Shown here piece after piece: positions 11,139 to 21,980 of a DNA stretch of 64,000 nt (the first letter of the stretch is position 1; each line of letters starts with the position of its first letter). The translations under genes were made by a program, and so were the position numbers. Below the pieces are notes generated by a model. That model did no database searches and was not told the DNA's origin. It saw only the letters and a program-made list of their open reading frames with translations. Origin of the DNA: Bos javanicus (Eukaryota > Chordata > Mammalia > Artiodactyla > Bovidae); NCBI RefSeq assembly GCF_032452875.1, contig NC_083884.1, forward strand, positions 23,825,501 to 23,889,500. Reading direction: 5' to 3'.

Positions 11139-11370
11139 AATTGTTTCCCAATGACTCAGTGGGTAAAGAATCAACCTGAAGTGCAGGCAACACAGGAGAT
11201 GTAGATGCTTTCTATCCTTGGATCTGGAAGATCTTCTGGAGGAGGGCATGGCAACCCACTCCAGTATTCTTGCCTGGAGAATCCCATGGACTGAGGAGCC
11301 TGGTTGGCTACAGTCCATAGCATCACAAAGAATTGGACACAACTAAGTGACTAAGCAAGCATGCAATACT
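11139..11370 (+). mobile_element. Bov-tA SINE
   Basis: A tRNA-like head (TGACTCAGTGGGTAAAGAA) is followed by a Bov-A monomer (CCACTCCAGTATTCTTGCC) and the GGACACAACTAAGTGACTAA end. It is a tRNA-Glu-derived head fused to a BovB-derived tail, and is moderately diverged. Confidence 0.88.
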
Positions 11371-11935
11371 TTGTTACTGATAAATAAATAGAACTGATAA
11401 TAATTATTATATTAAAACCATTCCATAGGAACTATGGAGATTATGCATAGCAACTTTTGTCTCAACAATAAAGCTTAAATTTTAGTTTATGTTATTGTGT
11501 AATAATTTGAAAGAATTTGTGAAAATGTTGCTAGTCAAATGTTTTATATGAAACATTCTTACTGTCTTTCACTGAGATTAATACTTAGTAAGAATATTTG
11601 CATAAACATGCATGTTATATGTATTTGATAATCAGGACACAGTGTATTGCCAAAATGTATATATGCTATTCCGCTTTTCAAGTAGTGCTGGCAACATCTT
11701 CATGGACCTCTCAGCCTGGGGCTCCTTCTCAGGTGCTGCTGTACTCATGGAGCCCTCCTTTCTTCCTTCTTCAGGGTTTATTCTCTGTACTGACCTTTCA
11801 AACTATTTTATTTGACTCTATTTTCTTGTTTTGTTTTGTTTCCCTCTTAACATTTACAAACTAAATAATAACCTGTTTTTCTTAGCTTTCATTTTCTGTA
11901 ACTGCACCCAAAGACAAAGACATGAAGAACCATCA
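11371..11935. other. Unassigned sequence
   Basis: AT-rich. Overlapping small frames at 11598-11864 show no recognisable domain. Confidence 0.5.
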
Positions 11936-12322
11936 GATCAGATCAGTTGCTCAGTCATGTCCGACTCTTTGCGACCCCGTGAATTGCAGCACGCCAGGCC
12001 TCCCTGTCCATCACCAACTCCCGGAGTTCACTGAGACTCACGTCCATCGAGTCAGCGATGCCATCCAGCCATCTCATCCTCTGTCGTCCCCTTCTCCTCC
12101 TGCCCCCAATCCCTCCCAGCATCAGAGTCTTTTCCAATGAGTCAACTCTTCATATGAGGTGGCCAAAGTACTGGAGTTTCAGCTTTAGCATCATTCCTTC
12201 CAAAGAAATCCCAGGGCTGATCTCCTTTAGAATGGACTGGTTGGATCTCCTTGCAGTCCAAGGGACTCTCAAGAGTCTTCTCCAACACTGCAGTTCAAAA
12301 GCATCAATTCTTCAGCGCTCAG
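11936..12322 (-). mobile_element. BovB 3' fragment
   Basis: About 390 bp of BovB 3' end in antisense, from the terminal GATCAGATCAGTTGCTCAG to TTCTTCAGCGCTCAG. It is close to the copies at 10.1 kb and 51.5 kb. The minus-strand frame 12137-11955 is the conserved C-terminal tail of the BovB protein. It is dead by 5' truncation. Confidence 0.9.
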
Positions 12323-12734
12323 AAAAGCACAAAAATAGCAGTCAGTAGTGACACAAAGCTAACAAATTTCTTTGTAACAGTGTCACAGAGCTGACACTAT
12401 TCTTAAGTAGCGAGTCCTCCACGTGTTTTTACTCTGAAATGGTAATTCAAAACAGTGATTTGTAGGTTAGAAATCTGAAAAAAACTAGCATTTTGAAAAG
12501 TTTTAGTCACATTATGAGCTTGCCTGGGTCTTCTGAAAAGCAAAAGCCAAAGCCCAGTTCACTCTGCAAGAGATTTATTAGGGACAATGATTGTACAGGA
12601 AATACAAGAATCAGGGAAAGGCAGAAGAGCCATTAAAACCTGATACACACTTGAATCAAGTTAAGGCAAAGACAATGAAGGGAGAGAAGGAAGGTTGGGC
12701 AGAAGTATCCTAGACTGTAGTACAGTTCTTTTCC
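12323..12734. other. Unassigned sequence
   Basis: No gene. The stretch near 12520-12620 has the look of an old LTR or repeat, but I cannot assign it. Confidence 0.4.
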
Positions 12735-13030
12735 CCCTAGTTTTACTGAGACTTAATTGTCATATAACATTGTATAAGTAACAGGTGTGTAATGTGATAA
12801 TTATATATATATATATATATAATATATATACATTGTGAAATGATAATTACCATAAAAGGCTTAGTTAACACATCCATTACTTCACACAGTTAACTTCCTG
12901 TATGTTTTGTGTGTATGTGTGCAGTGAGAATGTTTAATATCTATACTTAGCAACTTTCAAGTATACTAATATACAGCATGGTGACTGCAGTTAATAATAC
13001 TGTATTGCAATGCATTTCTAAGAGTTCAGT
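12735..13030. repeat. Old L1 (L1M-like) fragment with a (TA)n run
   Basis: The stretch from TTTTACTGAGACTTAATTG to GCAACTTTCAAGTATAC matches the noncoding 3' region of old L1 elements as I remember it. A TA-rich microsatellite lies inside it at 12801-12830. Confidence 0.55.
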
Positions 13031-15043
13031 GTGATCTTTGAGGAGACTGTGAGCCAAAGTCACCCAAGTATCAAGGGATTTCAGTGCCTTCTAGGAATGG
13101 ATGTGCTTTAGTATCCCTTCATGCTCAGTCCCTGTCTGGGAACAGCTATTGGGGATCAATTTCCAAGGAAATCTGATGGATTTCTTGGCTGTATGGCTGG
13201 AACCTTTGTTCAGTTTTGCTCACTAGCAACCAGAGATTAGAGAGGTAGATCCTAATGGCTATTATGGATCATATGCGTCTTAACATTTCTAAAAATATTT
13301 CTGTCACAGAGAATAGTTGATCTTACACCACCTCTAGCCATCCTGGGTAATTCCACCAATTCCTGGTATGTTGATCAAATGGGAATATTTAGTAATATTA
13401 ATAATAGAAAGTACTACAAATAAGCAATAATAAGAATGACTTAGGAGTAATTTGCAAATTTTTATTGGTTCTCATTTAAAATATTTTGTTACCATTAGAG
13501 GCAGGACTTGACTCTTTTTGATCTCTTTGTCCTCAGTCATGTCTTTATGCCTTGGATATTTATAGAAGAATTTTTTTAAAGGCTTGTTGAATTGGATAAC
13601 AAATTATAGTTTAGATAAATGTCAATTAAGGAAAATAAGGATGATGTTGAGAAGACTTCTAAAGTGAAATGAAATCTTGAATCATTGCATATCTTAAATG
13701 AATGCCCATGAACAGTGAATATGCTTTTGCTAAAAAAAAAAATTGGGTCTGGACTTCAGAGAATTTCAAAGGAATATTTGGAAATGGGGAATAAAGTCTA
13801 TATTTTTGTCCTTTAACTGCAATAAAGAAATTTCCTTTTCTCAATTCCTTTAAGAATAACCTTGGGACAGACAACATTGTGAGTCAGTGGATCAGAAGGC
13901 AGGGGGTGAATGTAGTCATGTGATTGCTGAGATGGTGAGGGTCTCACCTTTCCAGACCTTGAGGCCAGAAGTTTTAAATTGGATTCAAAATTGAATTGTA
14001 TCATTTGGTATAGGGATGGAAACCATCAACTCATAAAGTTTTTTTTTTTTTTTTTCCCGCCTTTTTCTTCTCTTCTGTTCTTCTCACCTTACCACCCTCT
14101 GGGATTGGTCATTGAAATATCAACATACCTGGACTTATTCTTCTAGCTTCATGCTTTCTGAGCTACCACATAAAGAAAAAAAAATCAATAAAGGTGTTAC
14201 CTGCATCTTGTAACTGTGCTTAGCACTTTTTATGCATTTTGTTCAATGTCAGTCACCAGGGATTTCCTTACACTTGGGAATCCAGTGTTCCAACCATTTG
14301 CAATTTGGTCCTAATCATTCCTAGGCTAAGCTAATTCTTTTCATATGTAAAACCTCCAAGTTTTTGAATTTACAGATGTATTTAGGTATGAAATGTTTTT
14401 CACAAATTTGTTTGTGGTGCTTATTTGAACAATCTATAAAAACAGATATTTTTCTTAGAAATGGGGTTCTAGGATTACTGTATTAACAAGTATGTATGAT
14501 ACAAGAGAAATGCTGTATTTTACATATTTAATTCATACATTTGCAAGTTTTGATACTTAAAAGTTGGACATATTTTATCATTATTCCAAGGTATGCTTTG
14601 GTCTTTTCATTATCTTCATCACCTTTTGGGAAACAATATTATTATTTTGGAAATTTCTAAGGATTAATTAAGATTAATCATTTCCTTGTTCTCAACTGAC
14701 ATTTAAAATAAAACTAACACAATATTGGGAGTTAGGTATGTAAAGACTTATCAGTTATATTAAATCTCTGGTTCTTCACCACAACTATATTTTATGCAAT
14801 AGTATTCATAGGCAAGCCAGTTTTAATTAATATTCCAGAGTTATTTTGTCAGACACTAATACTCTATTGATATTAAAATATATTAGAATTGATTTAACCC
14901 TTAATCATCTAATTTAGTCAAAGTAGAAATGAAAGAGTAGAGTGATATTCTTTCCAGAACTATGACGCTGATACCCTCTACTAATTTTCTGAAGTTATGT
15001 ACAGATGTGGTTTTTATCACCAACCCATTGACTAACCTCAAAA
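13031..15043. other. Unassigned AT-rich sequence
   Basis: A 2-kb stretch without recognisable repeats or genes. A T-tract lies at 14039-14055. Small frames at 13659-13877 and 13813-14004 have no recognisable features. Confidence 0.5.
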
Positions 15044-15372
15044 CCAGCTTTTTTTTTTTTCCTCTGTTTTTTTTTTTTTAATTTTATTTTATTTTTAAAC
15101 TTTACATAATTGTATTAGTTTTGCCAAATATCAAAATGAATCCATCACAGGTATACATGTGCTCCCCATCCTGAACCCTCCTCCCTCCTCCCTCCCCATA
15201 CCATCCCTCTGGGTCGTCCCAGTGCACTAGCCCCAAGCATCCAGTATTGTGCATTGAACCTGGACTGGCATCTCGTTTCATACATGATATTTTACATGTT
15301 TCAATGCCATTCTCCCAAATCTTCCCACCCTCTCCCTCTCCCACAGAGTCCATAAGATTGTTCCAGCTTTTT
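15044..15372 (-). mobile_element. L1 3' end, bovine type
   Basis: Antisense 3' end of a young ruminant L1. It has a poly(T) and T-rich tail (15051-15098), then the diagnostic CCATCCTGAACCCTCCTCCC block and the TCTCCCTCTCCCACAGAGTC block. It is flanked by CCAGCTTTTT at 15044-15053 and 15363-15372, the target-site duplication. It is 5'-truncated to about 300 bp and holds no ORF2 sequence. Confidence 0.92.
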
Positions 15373-15543
15373 ATAAAATGATCAAATTGTTCAGTTCTTC
15401 TCCTTGGCTTTGGTAACCTATCCAAAAGTACCTTCTTCATCACTGGTCCTTACTGTTTTCTCCTTAATTCACTGTTTCCAATGCTTGTTTGGATAACTAC
15501 AATAACCTAGAGTCACTCTTGCACATCTTTCCAATGTAACCCT

Positions 15544-15752
15544 TGTTGTTTAGTCACTACATCATGTTCGACTCTTTTGCTAGCCCCTGGACTGTAACCC
15601 ACCAGGCTCCTCTGTCCATAGGATTTCCCAGGCAAGTATACTGGAGTGGGTTGCCATTTTCTTCTCCAGGTGATCTTCCTCACCTAGGGATGGAACCTGG
15701 GACCCCTGCATTGACAATACCCCTGTATTCTTTATCACTGAACTACTTAAGA
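15544..15752 (-). mobile_element. Bov-tA SINE
   Basis: The antisense Bov-A part (CCAGGCAAGTATACTGGAGT region) is followed by the reverse-complement tRNA-like head ending TTATCACTGAACTAC. It lies back to back with a plus-strand Bov-tA at 15768. Confidence 0.87.
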
Positions 15753-15767
15753 TGCCTTATCATATCC

Positions 15768-16004
15768 ATAGGCTTCTCTGGTTGCTCAGATAGTAAAGAA
15801 TCTGCCTTCAATGCAGGAGACCTGAGTTTAATCCCTGGGTCAGGAAGATTCCCTGGGGGAGGAAACTGAAATCCACTCCAGTTTTCTTGCCTGGAGAATC
15901 CCATGGGCAGAGCCTGCAAGCACTGGCATGGCTGGCCTCTGGCAGGCTGCGGTCCCATGGAGTTGCAAAGAGACACATCTGAAGCAACTGAACATAAACA
16001 TAGA
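15768..16004 (+). mobile_element. Bov-tA SINE
   Basis: It has the tRNA-like head GCTTCTCTGGTTGCTCAG, box-B-like GAGTTTAATCC and Bov-A body. About 25 bp of extra sequence (15909-15938) interrupt the usual CATGG-to-GGCTAC stretch. Confidence 0.85.
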
Positions 16005-16009
16005 TAAGT

Positions 16010-16445
16010 ATACTCAGTATGATTAAGAAACTGACTTAGATGTGTGCAACTAGAGATTATCATACTAAGTGAAGTCAGAAAGAGAAAGATAAATACCATA
16101 TGATATATATGGAATCTAAAACATGGCACAAATGAAGTATCTACAAAATAGAAGCAGACTCAGAGACATAGAGACAGAGTTGCTGTTGTCTAGGGGGAAG
16201 GGGTGGAGGAGGGAAGGACTGGGAGTTTGGGATTAGCAGATGCACACTATTATATATAGGGTGGATAAACAATAAGTTCCTGCTATACAGCACAGGGAAT
16301 TATATTCAATATCCTGTGATAAACCATAATGGAGAAGAATATTCAACAAAGAGAATGTCTATATGTGTATAACTGAGTTACTTTGCTATATAACAAAGAT
16401 TGTCACAACATTGTAAATCAGTTATGCTTCAATTAAAAAATTGTT
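16010..16445 (+). mobile_element. L1 3' end, older ruminant type
   Basis: Sense L1 3' region. It covers the end of ORF2 and the 3' untranslated part, with ATATATGGAATCTAAAACAT at 16103-16122, the polypurine-like stretch GGGGAAGGGGTGGAGGAGGG and the terminal TTATGCTTCAATTAAAAAA. It is 5'-truncated and carries no intact frame. Confidence 0.85.
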
Positions 16446-17031
16446 AAAGTCAATATCATAATCACAGAAAGGAATTTGTCCTCTATAGAACAGGTGTTAA
16501 CAGTGACCATAAGAAGTCATTCTATAAAAATTCACTCTTTGTCTTTGAGAATATCCCTACTATTTTACATATCAGAAAGTGAGATATTTCTTTGGATTCT
16601 CACTTTCATCAGGCTCAAGTGATTTCAAATAAATTTGACTTAAATAGAAAAAGAAGAGAAACAAGTCTATTACCCCAGCTAATATGGTAGAAATATTCTT
16701 TGTTTTGATTCTTTTCTCAGTGCTCTTTCTACTATTATATTTCTACCCACTAATTTATGATGATCACACGAATTGAATAGCACTTACAAAATAACATCCT
16801 GTTTAGGGAATTTAACCAACTGTGTAATACAGGGTGTCAAAAATGCTTTTAAAAATTGATATTTCAAAATGAACAATACATTTAAAGTAATCAATGCTCT
16901 GAGAATTATTTTCCCTTTTATAAATAAGCAAGTCAATAAATAAATTCTTATAAGTAAAACTGCCAAAAAATTCAAATATTTGAATTTCACCAACATACAC
17001 AAAATGGCATGAAATCCTCCTTCGTTTGGTT
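16446..17031. other. Unassigned AT-rich sequence
   Basis: No gene or repeat seen. Minus-strand frames here (17002-16784, 17108-16812) have no recognisable domain. Confidence 0.5.
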
Positions 17032-17085
17032 AGGCTACCAGCATTTAATAGGCTACCAGCATTTAATAGGCTACCAGCATTTAAT
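17032..17085. repeat. Perfect 18-bp tandem triplication
   Basis: AGGCTACCAGCATTTAAT occurs three times without mismatch (17032-17049, 17050-17067, 17068-17085). The lack of mismatches indicates a recent expansion. Confidence 0.97.
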
Positions 17086-17092
17086 AATGTGC

Positions 17093-17114
17093 ACGTGAAT
17101 GTGCACATTCACGT
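17093..17114. repeat. Perfect 22-bp palindrome
   Basis: ACGTGAATGTG is followed directly by its exact reverse complement, with no spacer, centred on GTGCAC. It lies 7 bp after the 18-bp triplication and before a CA-rich run (17120-17152) that itself contains CACACACGTGTGTG. Confidence 0.97.
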
Positions 17115-17152
17115 AGACACTTGCACACGCATGCACACACACACGTGTGTGG

Positions 17153-17670
17153 TTCCAACAAATAATTTGCTACCAAAGATCACCTAATAGTTTTAAATTA
17201 TGGAATTCACATCTTAACTGTTGTTTTTTATGTATTACTTATCATTTAAGAGCTTTGCCTGCCTATACAAAGTGAACATCTACACAGTAGATAAATGTGG
17301 AAAAGAAAAAAAAAAAAAAAAACAGACGCTATCTCCTCAAAATTTTTAGATATTTTGGCAAACATATGCACTTACTATTTATTTTGTTTAATTGTTTTAA
17401 ATATATATTCAGATTTTCTATTTTAAGTCAGTTTAGGTAAAATTATATTTCTCTACTTAGAGACCAATCCTAAGTTTTATTGATTAGTTTTTTTGTTTCA
17501 TTTTTGCTCTTGATCAGCTTGCAGTCATTCTAATTAGGATTTGTCGATTGGAAACCTGTTTACTCTGAATGTTTATGAAATCTTCCTATGTCTTTCATGA
17601 TCAACAGTTTCACTATAGTATTTCTACAAGAGTTCTTTTAAACTACATTTATTGGGTTTCTTTATACAAT
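17153..17670. other. Unassigned AT-rich sequence
   Basis: No gene. A long A-run lies at about 17305-17322. Confidence 0.5.
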
Positions 17671-17764
17671 GACTTTCCTGGTGGATCAATGGTAAATAAT
17701 CTGCCTTGTGATGCAGGAGATGTGGGTTCCCTCCATGGGTGGGGAAGATGCCCTGGAGAAGGAA
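17671..17764 (+). mobile_element. Bov-tA SINE, head half only
   Basis: The tRNA-like head (CTTTCCTGGTGGATCAATGG) and start of the Bov-A body run to CCCTGGAGAAGGAA, then stop abruptly where the U2-like fragment begins. Confidence 0.8.
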
Positions 17765-17803
17765 ATCACTTCTCAGCCTTTTGGATAAGATAAAGTGTTG
17801 TAT
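17765..17803 (+). pseudogene. U2 snRNA 5' fragment
   Basis: These 39 bp align with the first 39 nt of U2 spliceosomal RNA, starting at U2 position 1, with about 5 substitutions. The CTTTTGG..AAGAT core is intact. It is a fragment only, lacking the Sm site and the rest of U2, so it is not a functional gene. It sits between a truncated Bov-tA and a complete Bov-tA in the same orientation, which suggests template switching during retrotransposition. Confidence 0.78.
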
Positions 17804-17805
17804 GG

Positions 17806-18012
17806 GGGCTTTCCGGTTGGCACAGTTGTACAGAGTCCACCAGCCAATGAGGATGTGCAAGAGACACAGGTTCAATCTCTGGGTCAGGAAGATCCCCTGG
17901 AGTAGGAAATGGCAACTCACTTCAGAATTCTTGCCTGAAAATTCCATGGACAGAGGACTCTGGTGGGCTGGAAAAGAGTTGGACATGACTGAGGGACTGA
18001 GCACTCAGCACA
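17806..18012 (+). mobile_element. Bov-tA SINE
   Basis: Full-length sense Bov-tA. It has a diverged tRNA-like head (GGGCTTTCCGGTTGGCACAG), the Bov-A body, and the GTTGGACATGACTGAGGGAC end. The head directly follows the U2-like fragment. Confidence 0.87.
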
Positions 18013-18264
18013 CACTTGTACTTTACTGAATTTGAGATTACTATCACCAATAAATTCTGAAAAAATCTTTATCCAGTATGTCATCATGAATTTATTTTCC
18101 CCTACTAAGGTTTCTTCTTTTAGAATTTTGATAATACTTAGGGATAGATCTCATTATCTTACTCCTCTCCATAAGTGATTCAAAAGCACAGAAATGTTTT
18201 CCATCTCTTTGCCTTTGGAGTTTTATCTTTCCTAACATCTTCATCTATTTTTTAGTTCTCTGAA

Positions 18265-18484
18265 ACTATAGTTGTGTGTGTGCTCAGTCACTTCAGTTAA
18301 ACCTGACTCTTTGCAACCCTATGGTCCATAGCCCACCAGGCTCCTGTGTCCATGGGATTCTGCAGGCAAGAATACTGGATTGGGTTGCATGCTCTCCTCC
18401 TGGGGATTTTCCCCACCCAGGGATTGAACACTTGTCGCCTGCATTGCAGGCAGATTCTTTAACTCTGAGCCACCAGAGAACCCC
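18265..18484 (-). mobile_element. Bov-tA SINE
   Basis: Antisense SINE from GTGCTCAGTCACTTCAG to the reverse-complement head ending TCTGAGCCACCAGAG. Its right end abuts a 5'-truncated BovB. Confidence 0.88.
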
Positions 18485-18625
18485 AAAATCACTGCAGATG
18501 TTGACTGCAGCCATGAAATTAAAAAATGCTTGCTCCTTGAAGAAAAGCTATGACCAACCTAGACAGCATATTAAAAAACAGAGACATCACTTTACCAACA
18601 AAGGTTTGTCTAGCTATGGTTTTTA
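18485..18625 (+). mobile_element. Older BovB fragment, left part
   Basis: Sense BovB from AAAATCACTGCAGATG through ACCAACAAAGGTTTGTCTAG. It is more diverged than the copy that follows and has lost frame. It resumes at 19109. Confidence 0.75.
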
Positions 18626-19108
18626 CATTACTTTGCCAACAAAGGTTTGTCTAGTCAAGGCTATGGTTTTTCCTGTGGTCATGTATGGATGTGAGAGTTG
18701 GACTGTGAAGAAGGCTGAGCGCTGAAGAATTGATGCTTTTGAACTGTGGGTTGAAGAAGACTCTTGAGAGTCCCTTGGACTGCAAGGAGATCCAACCAGT
18801 CCATTCTGAAGGAGATCAGCCCTGGGATTTCTTTGGAAGGAATGATGCTAAAGCTGAAACTCCAGTACTTTGGCCACCTCATGCGAAGAGTTGACTCATT
18901 GGAAAAGACTCTGATGCTGGGAGGGATTGGGGGCAGGAGGAGAAGGGGACGACAGAGGATGAGATGGCTGGATGGTATCACTGACTCGATGGACGTGAGT
19001 CTCAGTGAACTCTGGGAGTTGGTGATGGACAGAGAGGCCTGGCGTGCTGCGATTCATGAGGTCGCAAAGAGTCGGACACAACTGAGCAACTGATCTGATC
19101 TGATCTGA
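18626..19108 (+). mobile_element. Younger BovB 3' fragment nested in the older BovB
   Basis: A fresh BovB start at CATTACTTTGCCAAC repeats the sequence just upstream, so a roughly 40-bp stretch appears twice. It then runs to the canonical end with reiterated TGATC (19093-19107). The frame 18764-19093 encodes the conserved C-terminal tail (WTARRSNQSILKE, RWLDGITDSM). Same orientation as its host. No clear target-site duplication, so a tandem duplication is the alternative. Confidence 0.75.
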
Positions 19109-19480
19109 TGGATATGAGAGTTTCACCATAAACAAAGCTGAGCACCAAAGAATTGACGGTTTGGAACTGTGGTATTGGAGAAGATTCTTGAGAGTCCCTT
19201 GGACTGCAAGAAGATCAAACTAGTCAATCCCAAAGGAAATAAGTCCTGAATATTCATTGGAAGGACTGATGCTGAATTTCCAATACTTTGGCCACTGATG
19301 CTTGGAAAGATTGAAGGCAGGAGGAGAAGGGGACAACAGAGGATGAGATGGTTGGATGGCATCACCAACTCAATGGATATGAGTTTGAGGAAACTCTGGG
19401 AGTTGGTGATAGAGAAGCCTGGCATGCTGCAGTCCATGGGGTTGCAAAGAGTCAGACATAGCTGAGTGACTGAACTGAAC
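19109..19480 (+). mobile_element. Older BovB fragment, 3' end
   Basis: Continues the older BovB from GAGAGTTTCACCATAAAC to the 3' terminus GAGTGACTGAACTGAAC. Internal deletions relative to other copies (for example around 19290) remove any usable frame. Confidence 0.78.
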
Positions 19481-19773
19481 TTGAAATTTTTAATCACAGT
19501 TTTATATCCAGTATGAAAACTGTAATATATTAATATAAGTATCTTACAAATTTGAATTCTGCTGTGTATTATTTCCACTGACTCTTGCTTCTAGGATCCC
19601 AAGTGTGATGATGTTTTAAAGCATACTCATGTTCATCTGAGTCTATATGGTGCTCATTTTGGATGGCCTGGTTTAAGAATATGTTCCTCTAAGGCGATCA
19701 TATTCACTTCTTTTAGATGCACTGATTTTCTCTCTATCTGAAACCAATTAAACTTATTTCTCAACTTTGAGTT
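19481..19773. other. Unassigned sequence
   Basis: Short AT-rich spacer with no gene seen. Confidence 0.5.
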
Positions 19774-20105
19774 TTCTTTTTTTTTTTTTTTCACTTTTCT
19801 TTTTTTTTTCCCCATCCTGAACCCTCCTCCCTCCTCCCTCCCCATACCATCCCTCTGGGTCGTCCCACTGCACCAGCCCCAAGCATCCAGTATCGTGCAT
19901 TGAACCTGGACTGGCATCTCGTTTCATACATGATATTTTACATGTTTCAATGCCATTCTCCCAAATCTTCCCACCCTCTCCCTCTCCCACAGAGTCCATA
20001 AGACTGTTCGATACATCAGTGTCTCTTTTGCTGTCTCGTATACAGGGTTATCGTTACCATCTTTCTAAATTCCATATATATGCGTTAGTATACTGTATTC
20101 TAGAT
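19774..20105 (-). mobile_element. L1 3' region with premature poly(A)
   Basis: Antisense bovine-type L1. The usual last ~75 bp (the AAACTTTACAATATTG...GGTATAC part) are absent. Instead two T-tracts (19779-19791 and 19800-19809) abut CCCCATCCTGAACCC directly. The body runs through the CTCTCCCTCTCCCACAGAG block to the end of ORF2 (ATATATGCGTTAGTATACTG). The tail joins the RNA at an internal point, consistent with upstream polyadenylation or internal priming. Confidence 0.82.
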
Positions 20106-20242
20106 CAGTTACTAGTATCCATTTGAAACTACAATCTGGCAGAGGACAGAACATAAAATTTGAATTATCAAAATTAAAATTAAAAGGGAACTTTGATATT
20201 TCTTCATTAGGTCCAAACAAGCAACTTTTTAAATCTTTCCCT

Positions 20243-20487
20243 TTGCTGATGGAAAGTGTGTGAAAGTGAAAGTCTCTGGCAGCTCAGGTGGTCAAGAATC
20301 CACCTTCAGTGCAGGAGACCTGGGTTAGATCACTGGGTTGGGAAAATCTCCTGGAGAAGGCAGTGGTACCCACTCCAGTATTCTTGATTGGAGAATCCCA
20401 TGGACAGAGAAGCCTGATGGGCTACACTCCAAAGGACTACAGTCAGAATTAACTGAATGATTAACACCCACTCTTGCTGATGGAAAG
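20243..20487 (+). mobile_element. Bov-tA SINE with 14-bp target-site duplication
   Basis: TTGCTGATGGAAAG flanks the element exactly (20243-20256 and 20474-20487). The SINE itself is 20257-20473, with a short extra 5' leader (GTGTGAAAGTGAAAGTC) before the tRNA-like head. Confidence 0.93.
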
Positions 20488-20708
20488 AGATCTTTAAAGA
20501 GACCTCTTTAAAGAGATTGTCTAGCCATCTTAATAGATAGCCCTTTAATACCTTGCCTTCACATGTGCATCTCAGTTCTAATTACCCAATTTATTTACCT
20601 AAAGGCTTTTTCTCCTGTTCACAATTTACTCATTAGAATCCAAAACTTGTTATCATGTTAGTTGGAAACCACACTTTAAAAGTCACTTGAAATGATAGGC
20701 AGCTTACA

Positions 20709-20988
20709 CAGTCAGTTCAGTTCAGTTCAGTCACTCAGTCGTATCCAACTCTTTGTGACCCCACAGACGGCAGCCCACCAGGCTCCCCGGTCCTGGCATT
20801 CTCCAGGCAAGACCACTGGAGTGGGTTGCCATTTCCTTCTCCAATTCATGAAAGTGAAAAGTGAAAGTGAAGTCACTCAGTCGTGTCTGCCTGGTAGCGA
20901 CCCCATGGACTGCAGCCTACCAGGCTCCTCTGTCCATGGGATTTTCCAGGCAAGAGTACTGGAGTGGGTTGCCATTGCCTTCTCTGCT
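20709..20988 (-). mobile_element. Bov-A2 SINE
   Basis: Antisense dimeric Bov-A2. It begins CAGTCAGTTCAGTTCAG, has the GAAAGTGAAAAGTGAAAGTG linker (about 20849-20869) and ends TGCCATTGCCTTCTC. Instead of a GCT run, its tail carries reiterated GTTCA. Confidence 0.92.
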
Positions 20989-21980
20989 GTGTGTTTGCAA
21001 TAGATGTAATTTTTGAATAGCTTATAATACTGATTTAAATATGCTGAAGTTTTATTTCTAAAGATTTTGAATTTGGGGGGGGACAGTAGAAAACTAATTT
21101 TTATATGGTGAGTGGAGAGGGAATGGACTTGGAAGGTTTTTAGACCTGATTATATCTATATTCTCTATGAATAAATTATACTTAAAGCCATCTACTGAGA
21201 TTGAGAAGAAAAGGATTTTGAGGTAGGCTTGAATATCAGGAAGAAAGTTTGATATGCATGCAGATTCCTGGAAGTTAGAAACAGAAAAACACATAAGTAT
21301 ATTGTGAACCATATAAATTGGCTTATTTCAGTTTGGAACTAATGATTTGTGGAAGAACCATCTCACTTTTTTCTTCAACACTGTTTAGCCACAACTCTCA
21401 GTAGGGAAAAACATACATTTTAAGACAATCAGTGGTTGAGATTGTACATGGTGGGTGTGGTAGAAATAAAGTGGTTGAGGAAGTGAAAATAATTCTATTG
21501 ATTTACTTTAGATATTATTTTATAATTAAATTTAATATTAACCAACTGTGCTATCTGTACCCTATTTACCTGCATTGTTAGTTTGGTCAGCTTCATTAAT
21601 AATATTTAATATTGAGGCTTATGTTTTTTCATGTAGAACATTTTTATTTCAAGTATTATTTGAATAATGAACATGAATTTTTACATTTGATATTTTAATT
21701 AATAATAATTAGAAATGTGCAGAAAACAAAAGTTGTTTTTAAACAGAAAAATAAGTCTTTGAAACCTAAATAATAGTGTAAAATAATATTGATGAATAAC
21801 TAATGAAATATGGATTTCAATATAGTAAATATTGTTACCTAGTGAATATTGAAAGTTACTTTTCTAGATAAAACAATTTGATTCACCCTCCAAAAGATGA
21901 ACTTTAAAAAGAGAAATAATCTATAGAAACTCAAAGCCATAAAATTAGAAGTTTCATTAATACAAGTAAACACATCCGCC
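20989..21980. other. Unassigned AT-rich sequence
   Basis: About 1 kb, very AT-rich in the second half. No repeat or gene recognised. The minus-strand frame 21312-21094 has no known features. Confidence 0.5.

Noticed and set aside
12801..12830. TA-rich run as a possible origin or unwinding element
   Set aside because: A simple microsatellite within old L1 sequence. Nothing else supports an origin.
17032..17085. Short direct repeats as a CRISPR-like array
   Set aside because: The units are contiguous with no spacers and the genome is mammalian. This is a tandem repeat.
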